This document shows positions 9,383 to 17,864 of a stretch of 64,000 nucleotides of DNA, piece after piece. A program made the position numbers and the translations under genes. The notes below the pieces were generated by a model. The model was not told where the DNA came from. It did not search any database and saw nothing but the letters and a program-made list of their open reading frames with translations. Source of the stretch: Flagellimonas chongwuensis (GTDB taxonomy: Bacteria > Bacteroidota > Bacteroidia > Flavobacteriales > Flavobacteriaceae); assembly GCF_013376415.1 (NCBI RefSeq), contig NZ_WYET01000004.1, positions 682,001 through 746,000 of the forward strand, read 5' to 3'. Position 1 is the stretch's first letter. Every line of letters begins with the position of its first letter.

Positions 9383-10715
9383 AATATTCAACCTGTGGCA
9401 CCACCTTTTTTTTGTCCATCAAAATGGATTGAATGGCTATAACCTCCGTAACTAATTTGGAAATACCGCCACCGGCTGCCGGACCGTTGGTATATAGGGT
9501 TTCCACTTCATTGACCAGTTTTACGGCTGCTTCCTTGGTTTTGGTTTTGGCCGCTATACGCAACCGTACTTCTTGAGGGTTGATGTCCGAAACATATTCT
9601 TTAAAAAGACTATTGGTTCCGATAAGATCAAAAAGAATATCTTCTACTTCGAGATTCTTGGCTCTAAGTCGCTCCTTGACAATTTCAATGGCCAATTGGG
9701 CCCTTTCCAATGCATAGCTCCCGCCATAACTTATTTGCGCATCAGCCATGTAACCATCGTGATACCCCACCGAAACTTTCAGCTTTCCGGTCAGTTCCTT
9801 TCCTGAAGCACCGTAAACTTCAACTTTGTCCTTTTCTATCTCCTTTAATATTATATTGGAAAAATCCGCAACCACATCAGGCGTCAAATATGCGGAAGGA
9901 TCATGCACCTCGTACAACAATTGTTCTTTACAGGTTGCAGGTGTCACCATACCACCCGAATCCTTTAATTTGGTAATATGGAACAAACCATCGTTGTTTA
10001 TTTCTGCAATAGGATACCCCAGATTGCCCAAGTTAGGAACTTGTTTTTTAACTCCATCCGCAAAATAGCCCCCACATACTTGGCCCGCACATTCCATTAA
10101 ATGCCCTAAGACCGTTCCTTTTCCCAAGAGAGGATAGTCATCCATTGACCAAGCGAATTCATGGATAAGTGGAGCCAAAAACAAGGAAGGGTCGGCCACT
10201 CTTCCTGTCAATATAATATCTGCCCCTGCTTCCAATGCTATTAAAATTCCCTCAACGCCCATATAAGCATTTGCGGAAATGATTTTATTCCCTAAAACCG
10301 ATAGGGGTTCGCTGCTTTCCAAAAAGGTCTGTGTGCTGAAATCCAACATGGACATAACATCATCCCCGAACACGGCGGCTATTTTTAAGTTGGTTAGACC
10401 AAGTTCTTGGGCAATCGTTGCGGTCTTCTTTGCTGCCGCCAATGGATTGGCTGCCCCCATATTGCTGATAAGCCTGACCTTTTTTGAAACACAATGTGTC
10501 AAGCAGGCCTTCATCCGCTCTTCCAACAAGGGGTCATATCCCAGCTCAGGATCCTGCATTTTCTGCAATTGTGCCAAGGCAATGGTCCGCTCTGCAAGAC
10601 ATTCGAATATGATATAATCCAAATTGCCCTCTTTTATCAGGTCCACAGCGGGTTCTATCCGGTCACCCGAATACCCTGCTCCCGAGCCAATGCGAATAAT
10701 TTTTTCTGGTATCAT
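9372..10715 (-). CDS. acyclic terpene utilization AtuA-like protein (DUF1446), large part
   Basis: 447 residues beginning IPEKIIRIGSGAGYSGDR, the hallmark N-terminus of the AtuA/DUF1446 family, with LDYIIFECLAERT, SNMGAANPLAA, GADIILTGRVADPSLFLAP and a glycine-rich C-terminal stretch (NGPAAGGGISK). AtuA is encoded in citronellol/geranate catabolic clusters and near carboxylate pathways, but its reaction is unclear. It begins 3 bp after the transporter gene ends and lacks the C-terminal domain, which is the next gene. A cytoplasmic step after transport of an organic acid is inferred from context only. Confidence 0.85.
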   Translation of the reverse strand: MIPEKIIRIGSGAGYSGDRIEPAVDLIKEGNLDYIIFECLAERTIALAQLQKMQDPELGYDPLLEERMKACLTHCVSKKVRLISNMGAANPLAAAKKTATIAQELGLTNLKIAAVFGDDVMSMLDFSTQTFLESSEPLSVLGNKIISANAYMGVEGILIALEAGADIILTGRVADPSLFLAPLIHEFAWSMDDYPLLGKGTVLGHLMECAGQVCGGYFADGVKKQVPNLGNLGYPIAEINNDGLFHITKLKDSGGMVTPATCKEQLLYEVHDPSAYLTPDVVADFSNIILKEIEKDKVEVYGASGKELTGKLKVSVGYHDGYMADAQISYGGSYALERAQLAIEIVKERLRAKNLEVEDILFDLIGTNSLFKEYVSDINPQEVRLRIAAKTKTKEAAVKLVNEVETLYTNGPAAGGGISKLVTEVIAIQSILMDKKKVVPQVEYYET

Positions 10716-10718
10716 GCT

Positions 10719-12023
10719 TTATATGGGAATAGTTCCTATCAATATAGATACAATGGTCATAACAATGGTCGCACCGAATGCATATTTAAAAGTGAACCGC
10801 TGATGCTCCGCTAAATCCACTTTCGCCAAACCGATGAGCAAGAATGTCGTTGCTGTCAATGGGCTCAATGGAAACCCAGTGGTCATTTGCCCCAATATGG
10901 CGGCCTGACCCACACTAATGGGCTCTACATTAAATTGACCTGCCACTTCGGATATCACGGGCAAAAATCCAAAATAGAAGGAATCCGGGTCAAAAACAAA
11001 GCTCAGTGGCATACTGGTGACTGCCATAATAAGCGGAATTTGTTCCCCTGCGCCATCAGGAATTACATTGGCCATTGCACGCGCCATTTCAGAAATCATT
11101 CCAGATTCTGTCATAATACCTGTAAAGACACCCGCTGCCAGTAGTATACTTGCCATCAAAAGGGCTGCTTTTGCGTGGGAATCTATCCGGGAAGCTTGAT
11201 CTTTAAGGTTTGGATAGTTTACCATTAGGGCAATTATAGTACCTAGCATAAACGGCAGTGCAGGGGCGACAATACCCCTGATCAGCAATACAATCACTGC
11301 AATGGTCAACACGATATTGAACCAGAACAATTGAGGCCTTCTCATCCTTTTTTCTTCTTCTGAAACTTTTTTCTGATAGCCATCATCTTTATCAACATCC
11401 ATGGAGCCCAGTTGAAGTCTTTTAGCCTCTTTGGAGCCTAAATACCATGCAATGACCAAAACAAACAATATTCCGAACAATTGGGGTATCATTACAGGAG
11501 TGTACAATTCCGTTATCTCGACCTGTAGTGCCGTAGCTGCCCGAATGGTAGGTCCGCCCCAAGGGACGAGGTTCATCGTTCCTGCACCAAGGGCAACAAC
11601 ACAGGCCAATACCCTTTTGTCCATTTTGAGTTTCTCAAAAAGAGGTAACATAGCGGGAACGGCAATGAGAAAAGTAACTGCTCCAGAACCGTCCAAGTGA
11701 ACAATCATTGAAAGAATTGCAGTACCTATGGTAATTTTTACTAGATTGCGTCCCACCAATCTAAGGATGGTATTGATAATCGGATCGAACATCCCAGCAT
11801 CAGTCAAAATACCAAAAAACAATATGGCGAAAACGAACATGGCGACCACAGGTGCAATGTTTTTAATGCCCTGGACCGCAAACTCGGCGGTATCCAGACC
11901 AAATCCTGCAATCAACGAACCTATAATAGGGACCAGAATCAAAGCGGAAAGGGCACTTACCTTTTTAGAAAGGATAAGTGCTAGCAATATCACAGTAATC
12001 GCTATTCCAGTAAAGAGAATCAA
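10719..12023 (-). CDS. CitMHS-family carboxylate transporter
   Basis: 434 residues, mostly hydrophobic, about 11-12 membrane spans. Segments such as LDGSGAVTFLIAVPAMLPLF, NLVPWGGPTIRAATAL and FPLSPLTATTFLLIGLA are typical of the CitM/citrate-H+ symporter group of the ion-transporter superfamily. It probably imports a (metal-complexed) carboxylate across the inner membrane. The only reasonable start is TTG at 12023, whose last bases form the TGA of the upstream carboxylesterase (4-bp TTGA overlap), so translation is coupled. Confidence 0.85.
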   Translation of the reverse strand: MILFTGIAITVILLALILSKKVSALSALILVPIIGSLIAGFGLDTAEFAVQGIKNIAPVVAMFVFAILFFGILTDAGMFDPIINTILRLVGRNLVKITIGTAILSMIVHLDGSGAVTFLIAVPAMLPLFEKLKMDKRVLACVVALGAGTMNLVPWGGPTIRAATALQVEITELYTPVMIPQLFGILFVLVIAWYLGSKEAKRLQLGSMDVDKDDGYQKKVSEEEKRMRRPQLFWFNIVLTIAVIVLLIRGIVAPALPFMLGTIIALMVNYPNLKDQASRIDSHAKAALLMASILLAAGVFTGIMTESGMISEMARAMANVIPDGAGEQIPLIMAVTSMPLSFVFDPDSFYFGFLPVISEVAGQFNVEPISVGQAAILGQMTTGFPLSPLTATTFLLIGLAKVDLAEHQRFTFKYAFGATIVMTIVSILIGTIPI

Positions 12024-13648
12024 TTTTTATACACTTGGTCTAAAAAGTTATAGCGAGCATCGTTCGATGCCTTGGTAAGGTTACTCTCCGTGTTGATGAC
12101 CATTACGGGAGGGTTACTCTCATTACTCTTGGAAGCATTCCAAGTCGGAAGCTCATCGCCATTGGGGTCACCTGTTTTAATAAAGTTTGCAAAGAACTCC
12201 TGCATGGTAGCGGATGCTTTATAATCATCAGGGGTCCAGGCATAATCATCCACAAGGTGTAAATTGCCCATAGCATATTCGATTTCTGCAGCATGCGGTG
12301 CCCCGATTGCTTTGGGCATCTGAGGTGCACCGGAATCCTTTTCTACGGTTCCACCCGCCAATCCTGAGACTTTGCTTTGATCTCGTAAAGGTGGACGTAT
12401 CTTACTGTATAGATATCGATAAACCGGTTGGTCTGAGTTTTTACGGTGCAAATCGAACCATTTCCATGTACTATAAACTATAAAGTTATCGGATGCCAGA
12501 TTGGTTGCTGCCCATTCTACTTCCGTGGATGTGCCGTGAGGATAGAGTTCCAAAACTTCCTCATACTTCTTGGGATAGTTTTGCTTTACCTTTTCAACAA
12601 AAGCCTCTTTTGTGATTGGTCCCTGTGTAAATGCCATACCCGGTATTTCCGCAGAATTCCATCCAACCAATAACGGCACTTGGGCCTGTTGTTTCGAAGC
12701 AAAAATTTCAGGCAGCGTTTTTGGCAGAAGATAGCCATCAATTACCATGGGAAAACCAAACCTTTTAGAGTCGTTGTACTTTTCATAAATCTCACGTGTG
12801 CTCAGTTTCCTTAGCTCAGCAATATTTTCCACACCTGTGCTTTCAAGAAACTGTGTTCCTTGTTTCTCTGCCTTTTCCAAGGAAACAGGAGCCATAGTAG
12901 GTGAAATTGCAGCTCCGCTTTCTCCTATTGCCCCCGCAATAAGGTTTTTTGATAAGGGAGAGGCCATCTGTACACTGACTCCTATGGAGCCAGCTGACTC
13001 CCCTGCAATGGTCACTTTCTCAGGATTTCCGCCAAATGCCGCAATATTGTCCTGCACCCACTTGAGGGCCATGTTCTGATCCAATTGACCATAATTACCA
13101 GATGCTTTGTATGGGGCCTCTTTGGTAAGTTCCGGGTGTGCCAAATTCCCAAAAATATTCAGGCGATAATTGGTTGTCACGACCACAATGCCCTTTTTGG
13201 CCATGCTTTCGCCGTCGTATCTATACTCGGATGCATCTCCAGCAACGTTTCCTCCTCCATAGAAATAGACCAAAACAGGAAAGTCTTTTTCGCTGTGCTT
13301 AGCAGGTGTCCATACATTTAAGTATAGACAGTCCTCGCTCAAACCTTTTGAGCGGGATTTCATATCCCCGAATACCATAGCCTGTATAGGTCGCGGACCA
13401 AATTCCTTGGTTTCCTTGACACCTTGCCATGCATCCAAAGGCTGGGGAGCTTTCCAGCGGAGTTCCCCTACAGGTGGTTTTGCAAAGGGAATCCCAAAAT
13501 ACTTTTGGATGCCCGAATGGGTATCGTAAAGCCCTTCAATTGTTCCATTTTTCAGTTTTACCTGGACCGGAAAGGCATTGGTGTTCTGTGCATGAGCACT
13601 AATGCCAAGTCCTAATAAAATCATTAAGGTAATAGCTAATTTCTTCAT
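12020..13648 (-). CDS. secreted type-B carboxylesterase
   Basis: 542 residues with a signal peptide (to SAHAQ), the type-B signature EDCLYLNVWTP, oxyanion stretch VYFYGGGN, nucleophile GESAGSIG, and the acidic and His parts later (GAPHAAEIEYAMGN near the end). It hydrolyses carboxylic esters outside the cytoplasm. First gene of an operon with a CitMHS carrier and AtuA proteins, which suggests that the acid released is imported and degraded. The perfect inverted repeat at 13668-13692 lies 20 bp upstream of its start. Confidence 0.9.
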   Translation of the reverse strand: MKKLAITLMILLGLGISAHAQNTNAFPVQVKLKNGTIEGLYDTHSGIQKYFGIPFAKPPVGELRWKAPQPLDAWQGVKETKEFGPRPIQAMVFGDMKSRSKGLSEDCLYLNVWTPAKHSEKDFPVLVYFYGGGNVAGDASEYRYDGESMAKKGIVVVTTNYRLNIFGNLAHPELTKEAPYKASGNYGQLDQNMALKWVQDNIAAFGGNPEKVTIAGESAGSIGVSVQMASPLSKNLIAGAIGESGAAISPTMAPVSLEKAEKQGTQFLESTGVENIAELRKLSTREIYEKYNDSKRFGFPMVIDGYLLPKTLPEIFASKQQAQVPLLVGWNSAEIPGMAFTQGPITKEAFVEKVKQNYPKKYEEVLELYPHGTSTEVEWAATNLASDNFIVYSTWKWFDLHRKNSDQPVYRYLYSKIRPPLRDQSKVSGLAGGTVEKDSGAPQMPKAIGAPHAAEIEYAMGNLHLVDDYAWTPDDYKASATMQEFFANFIKTGDPNGDELPTWNASKSNESNPPVMVINTESNLTKASNDARYNFLDQVYKN

Positions 13649-13667
13649 TGTGCGTTTGTTCTCTTTG

Positions 13668-13692
13668 TTATTGTAACAGTTTGTTACAATAA
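13668..13692. promoter_or_regulatory. perfect 11-bp inverted repeat, operator candidate of the divergent NUDIX regulator
   Basis: TTATTGTAACA (13668-13678), 3-bp spacer, TGTTACAATAA (13682-13692): arms are exactly complementary. It sits in the 92-bp gap between the divergent carboxylesterase and NUDIX-regulator genes. NrtR/AraR-type NUDIX regulators bind palindromes of this size in their own divergent promoters, so this is the likely operator. Confidence 0.7.
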
Positions 13693-13740
13693 TACTTTGT
13701 TTTTTCGAATTTTCATGCTTTATTTACCAAAATTTCAGTT

Positions 13741-14463
13741 TTGAATACCGATAAACATCCACAAAGCCTTAACAAAGAAGACTATCTTTCCCATATCGCA
13801 TTTGATTCTGTCATATTTGGATTTAATGGAAAAGACTTAAAAATCTTGATATTGGAGTATCATAACACGGGCTTGTTCGCTTTACCCGGAGGATTTGTAC
13901 GACGAAATGAAAGTCTGGCCGAAGCTGTCACCAAAGGCGTAGAGGAACGAACTGGAATTGATGACCTCTATTTGGAACAGTTCCAAACTTTTGGAGGTCT
14001 CAATAGATCTGATTCCAAAGCGATGGAACAAATATTGGAAATGAACGGACTGGATATTAAGGCCAATGAGTGGTTATTGGACCGGTTTATTTCCATTGCC
14101 TATTATGCACTGATCAATTTTGAAGAAGTCAATCCCATTCCTGATCCTTTGGCCGACAGTATTGAGTGGTATTCTTTGGATGAACTTCCCCCATTGATGA
14201 TGGACCACGAGGAAATCGTTCATAAAGCACTTGAAACCCTACGTGAAAATCTGGACAAAAAATTATTGGGCATGAATCTGCTTCCTGCAAAATTTACCAT
14301 GAAAGAATTGCAGAATGCCTATGAAAAGATAACGGGCGAAACCTTCAAGCGTACTGCATTCCAGCGGAGGATGCTGGCTACAAAAAACTTGGTCCGTCAT
14401 GAAAAGCTATTTACAGGGGGAGCCCATAGAGCCCCATACCTCTATAGTTTTAAAATCAAGTAA
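13741..14463 (+). CDS. NUDIX-domain transcriptional regulator (NrtR/AraR-like)
   Basis: 240 residues: N-terminal NUDIX domain (about 15-150) and C-terminal winged-helix part (about 170-238, with KFTMKELQNAYEKITGETFK). The NUDIX box reads GFVRRNESLAEAVTKGVEER: the first Gly and Glu fit GX5E, but the REUXEE metal-binding core is degraded (KGVEER), so it probably binds a ligand without hydrolysing it. No in-frame ATG exists near the domain start, so TTG at 13741 is used. Divergent from the esterase/transporter operon, which it probably controls; the effector would be a pathway intermediate (inference). Confidence 0.82.
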   Translation: MNTDKHPQSLNKEDYLSHIAFDSVIFGFNGKDLKILILEYHNTGLFALPGGFVRRNESLAEAVTKGVEERTGIDDLYLEQFQTFGGLNRSDSKAMEQILEMNGLDIKANEWLLDRFISIAYYALINFEEVNPIPDPLADSIEWYSLDELPPLMMDHEEIVHKALETLRENLDKKLLGMNLLPAKFTMKELQNAYEKITGETFKRTAFQRRMLATKNLVRHEKLFTGGAHRAPYLYSFKIK

Positions 14464-14588
14464 AGCTAGAATCATTTGGATCTATTTTCAAAACCGAACA
14501 AAAATTTGGAAACATTCGACACAATATGTGTTTGATTTTCAAAATTTTATAATGACTATTGAATTTGAAAATATAGTAAGTTAAAAAA

Positions 14589-14613
14589 AAGATGACCCAT
14601 AGTGGGCCATCTT
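14589..14613 (-). terminator. rho-independent terminator of the 24840-14671 operon
   Basis: AAGATGACCCA (14589-14599), loop TAG, TGGGCCATCTT (14603-14613): an 11-bp stem with one mismatch. On the minus strand it is followed by a run of eight T (14590-14583). It lies 58 bp past the last minus-strand gene and may also stop the convergent regulator gene. Confidence 0.75.
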
Positions 14614-14670
14614 AAATTAACTAAATCAAAAATAAACTATCCTTGAATTTTACTCTACATCACAATCACC

Positions 14671-16059
14671 TTACTCAAATTCCAAAAAATAATCCTTGAA
14701 CTCAGGTGAATTGAACATCCCGTTACCATCGTGTGCCACATTGGGCACTACTATTCTTCTATGATTATGGTCGGTAGGGTAAAATGTTTCCATGTATTGA
14801 AACATATGCTCCCCCCTAATGAAGCGATTGGACCCCAACAAAGTTGCTTGACAGTCCGTAGTGTTAAGAGTTCCTTCCGTTGATGTGTCATCACTTCCCA
14901 AAAAGTAAACCGTATTCCGGGAAACTTGCTGTTGGGTCAAGGTAGTTGCATCAATGCCATCCAAATAAGGTACCGCAAACTCATATCCATAGGGCCAAAA
15001 ATCGTATCCCTCACAATCCATAGGCTCATAGAAACTGGAGGTATCCTCATTATAGCGCTGGCCATCTGGATAATAGAAATATTGATTGTTTGCCACCACA
15101 TACTGAAAATCAATACCTTCTATCGTAGCCTGCACTTTATTGGCCAAGGCATAATGTTGTGTATAAGTGGCTCCGGATGAATGTCCGGTAATAAAAATGG
15201 TCTCTACATTGGGAAACTTCTCTTGGTTCGAAAAGCGATTCACCAGACTATCCATTACAGTAAAGGAGCTAATTGCGGCATTATTGTTTCCTGCGTTTGC
15301 TCCTTCACGCCATCTGGAATCGTTCCATATCAATCCATTTGCTGGGGCCGTTCCATTATCTTGAAAATACGGTGCCACGACCAGTGTGGTTTCTTCCAAC
15401 TCCATACTTTGCAACGAATTGACCATATAATTGAAATAATTATCTGCATCTCGATTGGCTCCGTGGACTACCACAACGACCTTCTCTATAAAGTCCCATA
15501 CAAACTCGGTGTCTTCGATAAAATCATAGTTTGAATAAACATCAAAGGATAAGGATTGTTCTGAAGCGTCCAAAAACTCGATTCTTTGCATACAATCTTC
15601 AGATGCCGAAAGGCATGGGGTCTTTGCATTCGTTTCCGCATTTTCTGTTGTAAAAGAATAGGAAACCGCCTGTTGGAGCATTTTTCCCTCGACACCAATT
15701 CGACCAGCATCAATATTAATTGTATAGGCCGTGTTGGGTACCATATCGTCCAAACCAATCAGCACCTTAGTGGATTGGTTAAGGTATTGCGCCGCATAGG
15801 TCACATTCTCCTGTCCTGCACTTATATACACCACATTTTCAAATACATCGGGTTCCACTGCGGACGAAAAAACAACCTCAAAAGTACTGTTCAATGGAAC
15901 ACCCTGCATATCATCGGTAAACACCGTGTCGTTCAATTTAACGGAAATCACGTTTAACGAGCCCGTTGTGGCATCATCATCTTCACTACATGCGGTTAAC
16001 CAAAGCACAACCATACTCATTAGAACAATTTGAAGCTTCTTAACTATATTTTTATTCAT
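14671..16059 (-). CDS. lipoprotein with Ig-like (Big_5) domain and alpha/beta hydrolase domain
   Basis: 462 residues. Lipoprotein signal ending WLTACSEDDD (Cys24), an Ig-like Big_5-type domain at about 35-135 (VPLNSTFEVVFSSAV, NTAYTINIDAG), then an alpha/beta hydrolase domain with VVVVHGANRDADNY, nucleophile elbow GHSSGATYTQH and a late PNVAHDGNGMF that could carry the catalytic His. Probably a surface- or periplasm-anchored esterase. It follows the 588-residue lipoprotein by 17 bp and shares its N-terminal domain type. It is the last gene of the SusCD unit, ahead of a strong terminator. Confidence 0.75.
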   Translation of the reverse strand: MNKNIVKKLQIVLMSMVVLWLTACSEDDDATTGSLNVISVKLNDTVFTDDMQGVPLNSTFEVVFSSAVEPDVFENVVYISAGQENVTYAAQYLNQSTKVLIGLDDMVPNTAYTINIDAGRIGVEGKMLQQAVSYSFTTENAETNAKTPCLSASEDCMQRIEFLDASEQSLSFDVYSNYDFIEDTEFVWDFIEKVVVVVHGANRDADNYFNYMVNSLQSMELEETTLVVAPYFQDNGTAPANGLIWNDSRWREGANAGNNNAAISSFTVMDSLVNRFSNQEKFPNVETIFITGHSSGATYTQHYALANKVQATIEGIDFQYVVANNQYFYYPDGQRYNEDTSSFYEPMDCEGYDFWPYGYEFAVPYLDGIDATTLTQQQVSRNTVYFLGSDDTSTEGTLNTTDCQATLLGSNRFIRGEHMFQYMETFYPTDHNHRRIVVPNVAHDGNGMFNSPEFKDYFLEFE

Positions 16060-16076
16060 CTTATTCTTTTAATAAA

Positions 16077-17843
16077 TTAATTACATGCCGGATAGGTACA
16101 GGCCGACTCTTGTGTTGTGGTGGAACCAGCAGCGCAATCTACACCACCTGTCATCCAGGTTGCACCCTCCTTATAGGCCCAAGATCCCGAATATTCCCAG
16201 GCTGCCCCTGTTCCGTCCACATCAACATCACCAAAGGTTTCAACCACGGTAGTTCCATTGAACAGTTCTATGGCATCATCACCATTTTGGTTCATGGACT
16301 CGGTCTCGATAATGTGTTCGAACGAATCGATACAGCCACCAAAATAAGCAGCTATAGTTGCTTGCTCGCGAGCCAGAAGAATATCGTCCCCTTCCTCTAC
16401 GGCAATTGCCGGCAGTGTATATTCGATACCGTCGGTACCACCTCCATTGTTGGCAACACCGATACTGTATATGCTCAAATCGGGAATTTTCTTATTTACC
16501 TTTAAGTGAACGGCCTTTCCTCCATTGGTCCCACTACCGTCCCATGATAGGGCCAGTACTCCTTTTAAGGAAAGTGCTTCGTTACAAATGGGGTAAGGAC
16601 AGTTGGAATCGGCAGAAGTAGTGGAGCCAACGGAGCAATCAAGCCCGCCAGTGGTCCAGAACCCATCAAATTTATAGGCCCAAGTTCCGGAATATTCCCA
16701 GGCCTCACCTGTACCATCTACGTTAGCGTCCCCATAGGTTTCGATGACAGTATCTCCTTGGAACAGTTCAATGGCATCGTCCCCGTTTTGGTTAATTGCT
16801 GATTCAGCTTGGAGTACATGCTCGAACTCACCGGCACACCCACCTAGGTAAGTGGATAACAATGCCATTTCCCTTGCTACTAAGATATCATCCCCTGCTG
16901 CAACAGAAATCGCAGGCAAGGTAAACTCGTTTCCATCCGTTCCACCACCATTGTTCGCTGTTCCCAGACCATAAAGGCTCAAGTCGGCAATATCCTGATT
17001 AGCCACAAGATGGATGGCCTTACCATCATTGGTACCGGAACCATCCCATGTTAGGGCCATAATCCCCTTTAAGGATAAAGCAGGTAATTGCTCAATAATG
17101 GCTACCGTTATCCCTTCCGAGCTACTGGAGGCATTGGTTACTTCTCCCAATGAAATATCAATCAGCTCGTTGCCTTCATTTTCGCCATCCAATACTGTGG
17201 TAATCTCAAAAGAAACGGATAAAGAGCCTTGAGGAATAGTGATAGTTTCCTCCCCGGAAAAAGTATAGTCCACATCCTTGGTGGCACTTCCATCAAAAAT
17301 GATGGCAGCGGTCACATCATCGTTTGCAACTTTATTCAAGGTTGCCGTGATCGTCGCCGTTTCACCGTCTTCCTGTAATTCGGAAACATCGCTAGACAAG
17401 CTCAGAGTCGGTGGCACAAAAGCTGCGGTAGTGAAATTAATTGCAAAAGGGGTTTCCAAGGATTCACCTTCAACACCATACGTTCCCTCTGGCAATGTTA
17501 CCGTATAACTCGTTTCATAGTCCAACTCACTTGGTATCAAACTAACATTTGAGTCGGTGTTTGAAAATTCAATTTCGTAATCTACGTTTGCGGAACCTGA
17601 AGTAAATTCCAGGGCCGATACTATAGCTTCGGTGTTTAAACTATGGGAAAAAATCAAATCGACCGAGGTGTTCACCGGAACATTTTCGACACTGGTCCCA
17701 AAATTTGTTTCGGTTATATTGGTGGTCAATACTCGCAACGAGCCGTCATCTAAAATAGTTCCTTCATCGTCATCGTTACAACCAATAAATAAAAACACCA
17801 TAAAAAAGGCTATGTGCAATATTGGGTTTTTATACGTTTTCAT
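16077..17843 (-). CDS. large lipoprotein: Big_5, Calx-beta, and two tandem lamin-tail-like domains
   Basis: 588 residues: lipoprotein signal (MVFLFIGCNDDD, Cys22), a Big_5 Ig-like domain (about 35-145), a Calx-beta-like domain (about 150-255; DGETATITATLNKVANDDVT), and two tandem copies of about 145 residues. Each copy runs from LSLKG(I/V)(M/L)AL(T/S)WDGSGTN to CxYPxCN with inner motifs NNGGGTDG, NQNGDDAIELF and GTGxAWEYSG(T/S)WAYK. The repeats resemble lamin-tail domains of secreted Bacteroidota proteins. The repeats are also close at DNA level. Likely a surface adhesin or substrate binder of the SusCD locus; no catalytic motif seen. Confidence 0.75.
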   Translation of the reverse strand: MKTYKNPILHIAFFMVFLFIGCNDDDEGTILDDGSLRVLTTNITETNFGTSVENVPVNTSVDLIFSHSLNTEAIVSALEFTSGSANVDYEIEFSNTDSNVSLIPSELDYETSYTVTLPEGTYGVEGESLETPFAINFTTAAFVPPTLSLSSDVSELQEDGETATITATLNKVANDDVTAAIIFDGSATKDVDYTFSGEETITIPQGSLSVSFEITTVLDGENEGNELIDISLGEVTNASSSSEGITVAIIEQLPALSLKGIMALTWDGSGTNDGKAIHLVANQDIADLSLYGLGTANNGGGTDGNEFTLPAISVAAGDDILVAREMALLSTYLGGCAGEFEHVLQAESAINQNGDDAIELFQGDTVIETYGDANVDGTGEAWEYSGTWAYKFDGFWTTGGLDCSVGSTTSADSNCPYPICNEALSLKGVLALSWDGSGTNGGKAVHLKVNKKIPDLSIYSIGVANNGGGTDGIEYTLPAIAVEEGDDILLAREQATIAAYFGGCIDSFEHIIETESMNQNGDDAIELFNGTTVVETFGDVDVDGTGAAWEYSGSWAYKEGATWMTGGVDCAAGSTTTQESACTYPACN

Positions 17844-17864
17844 GTTTAGTTAATTTTTAGTTTG

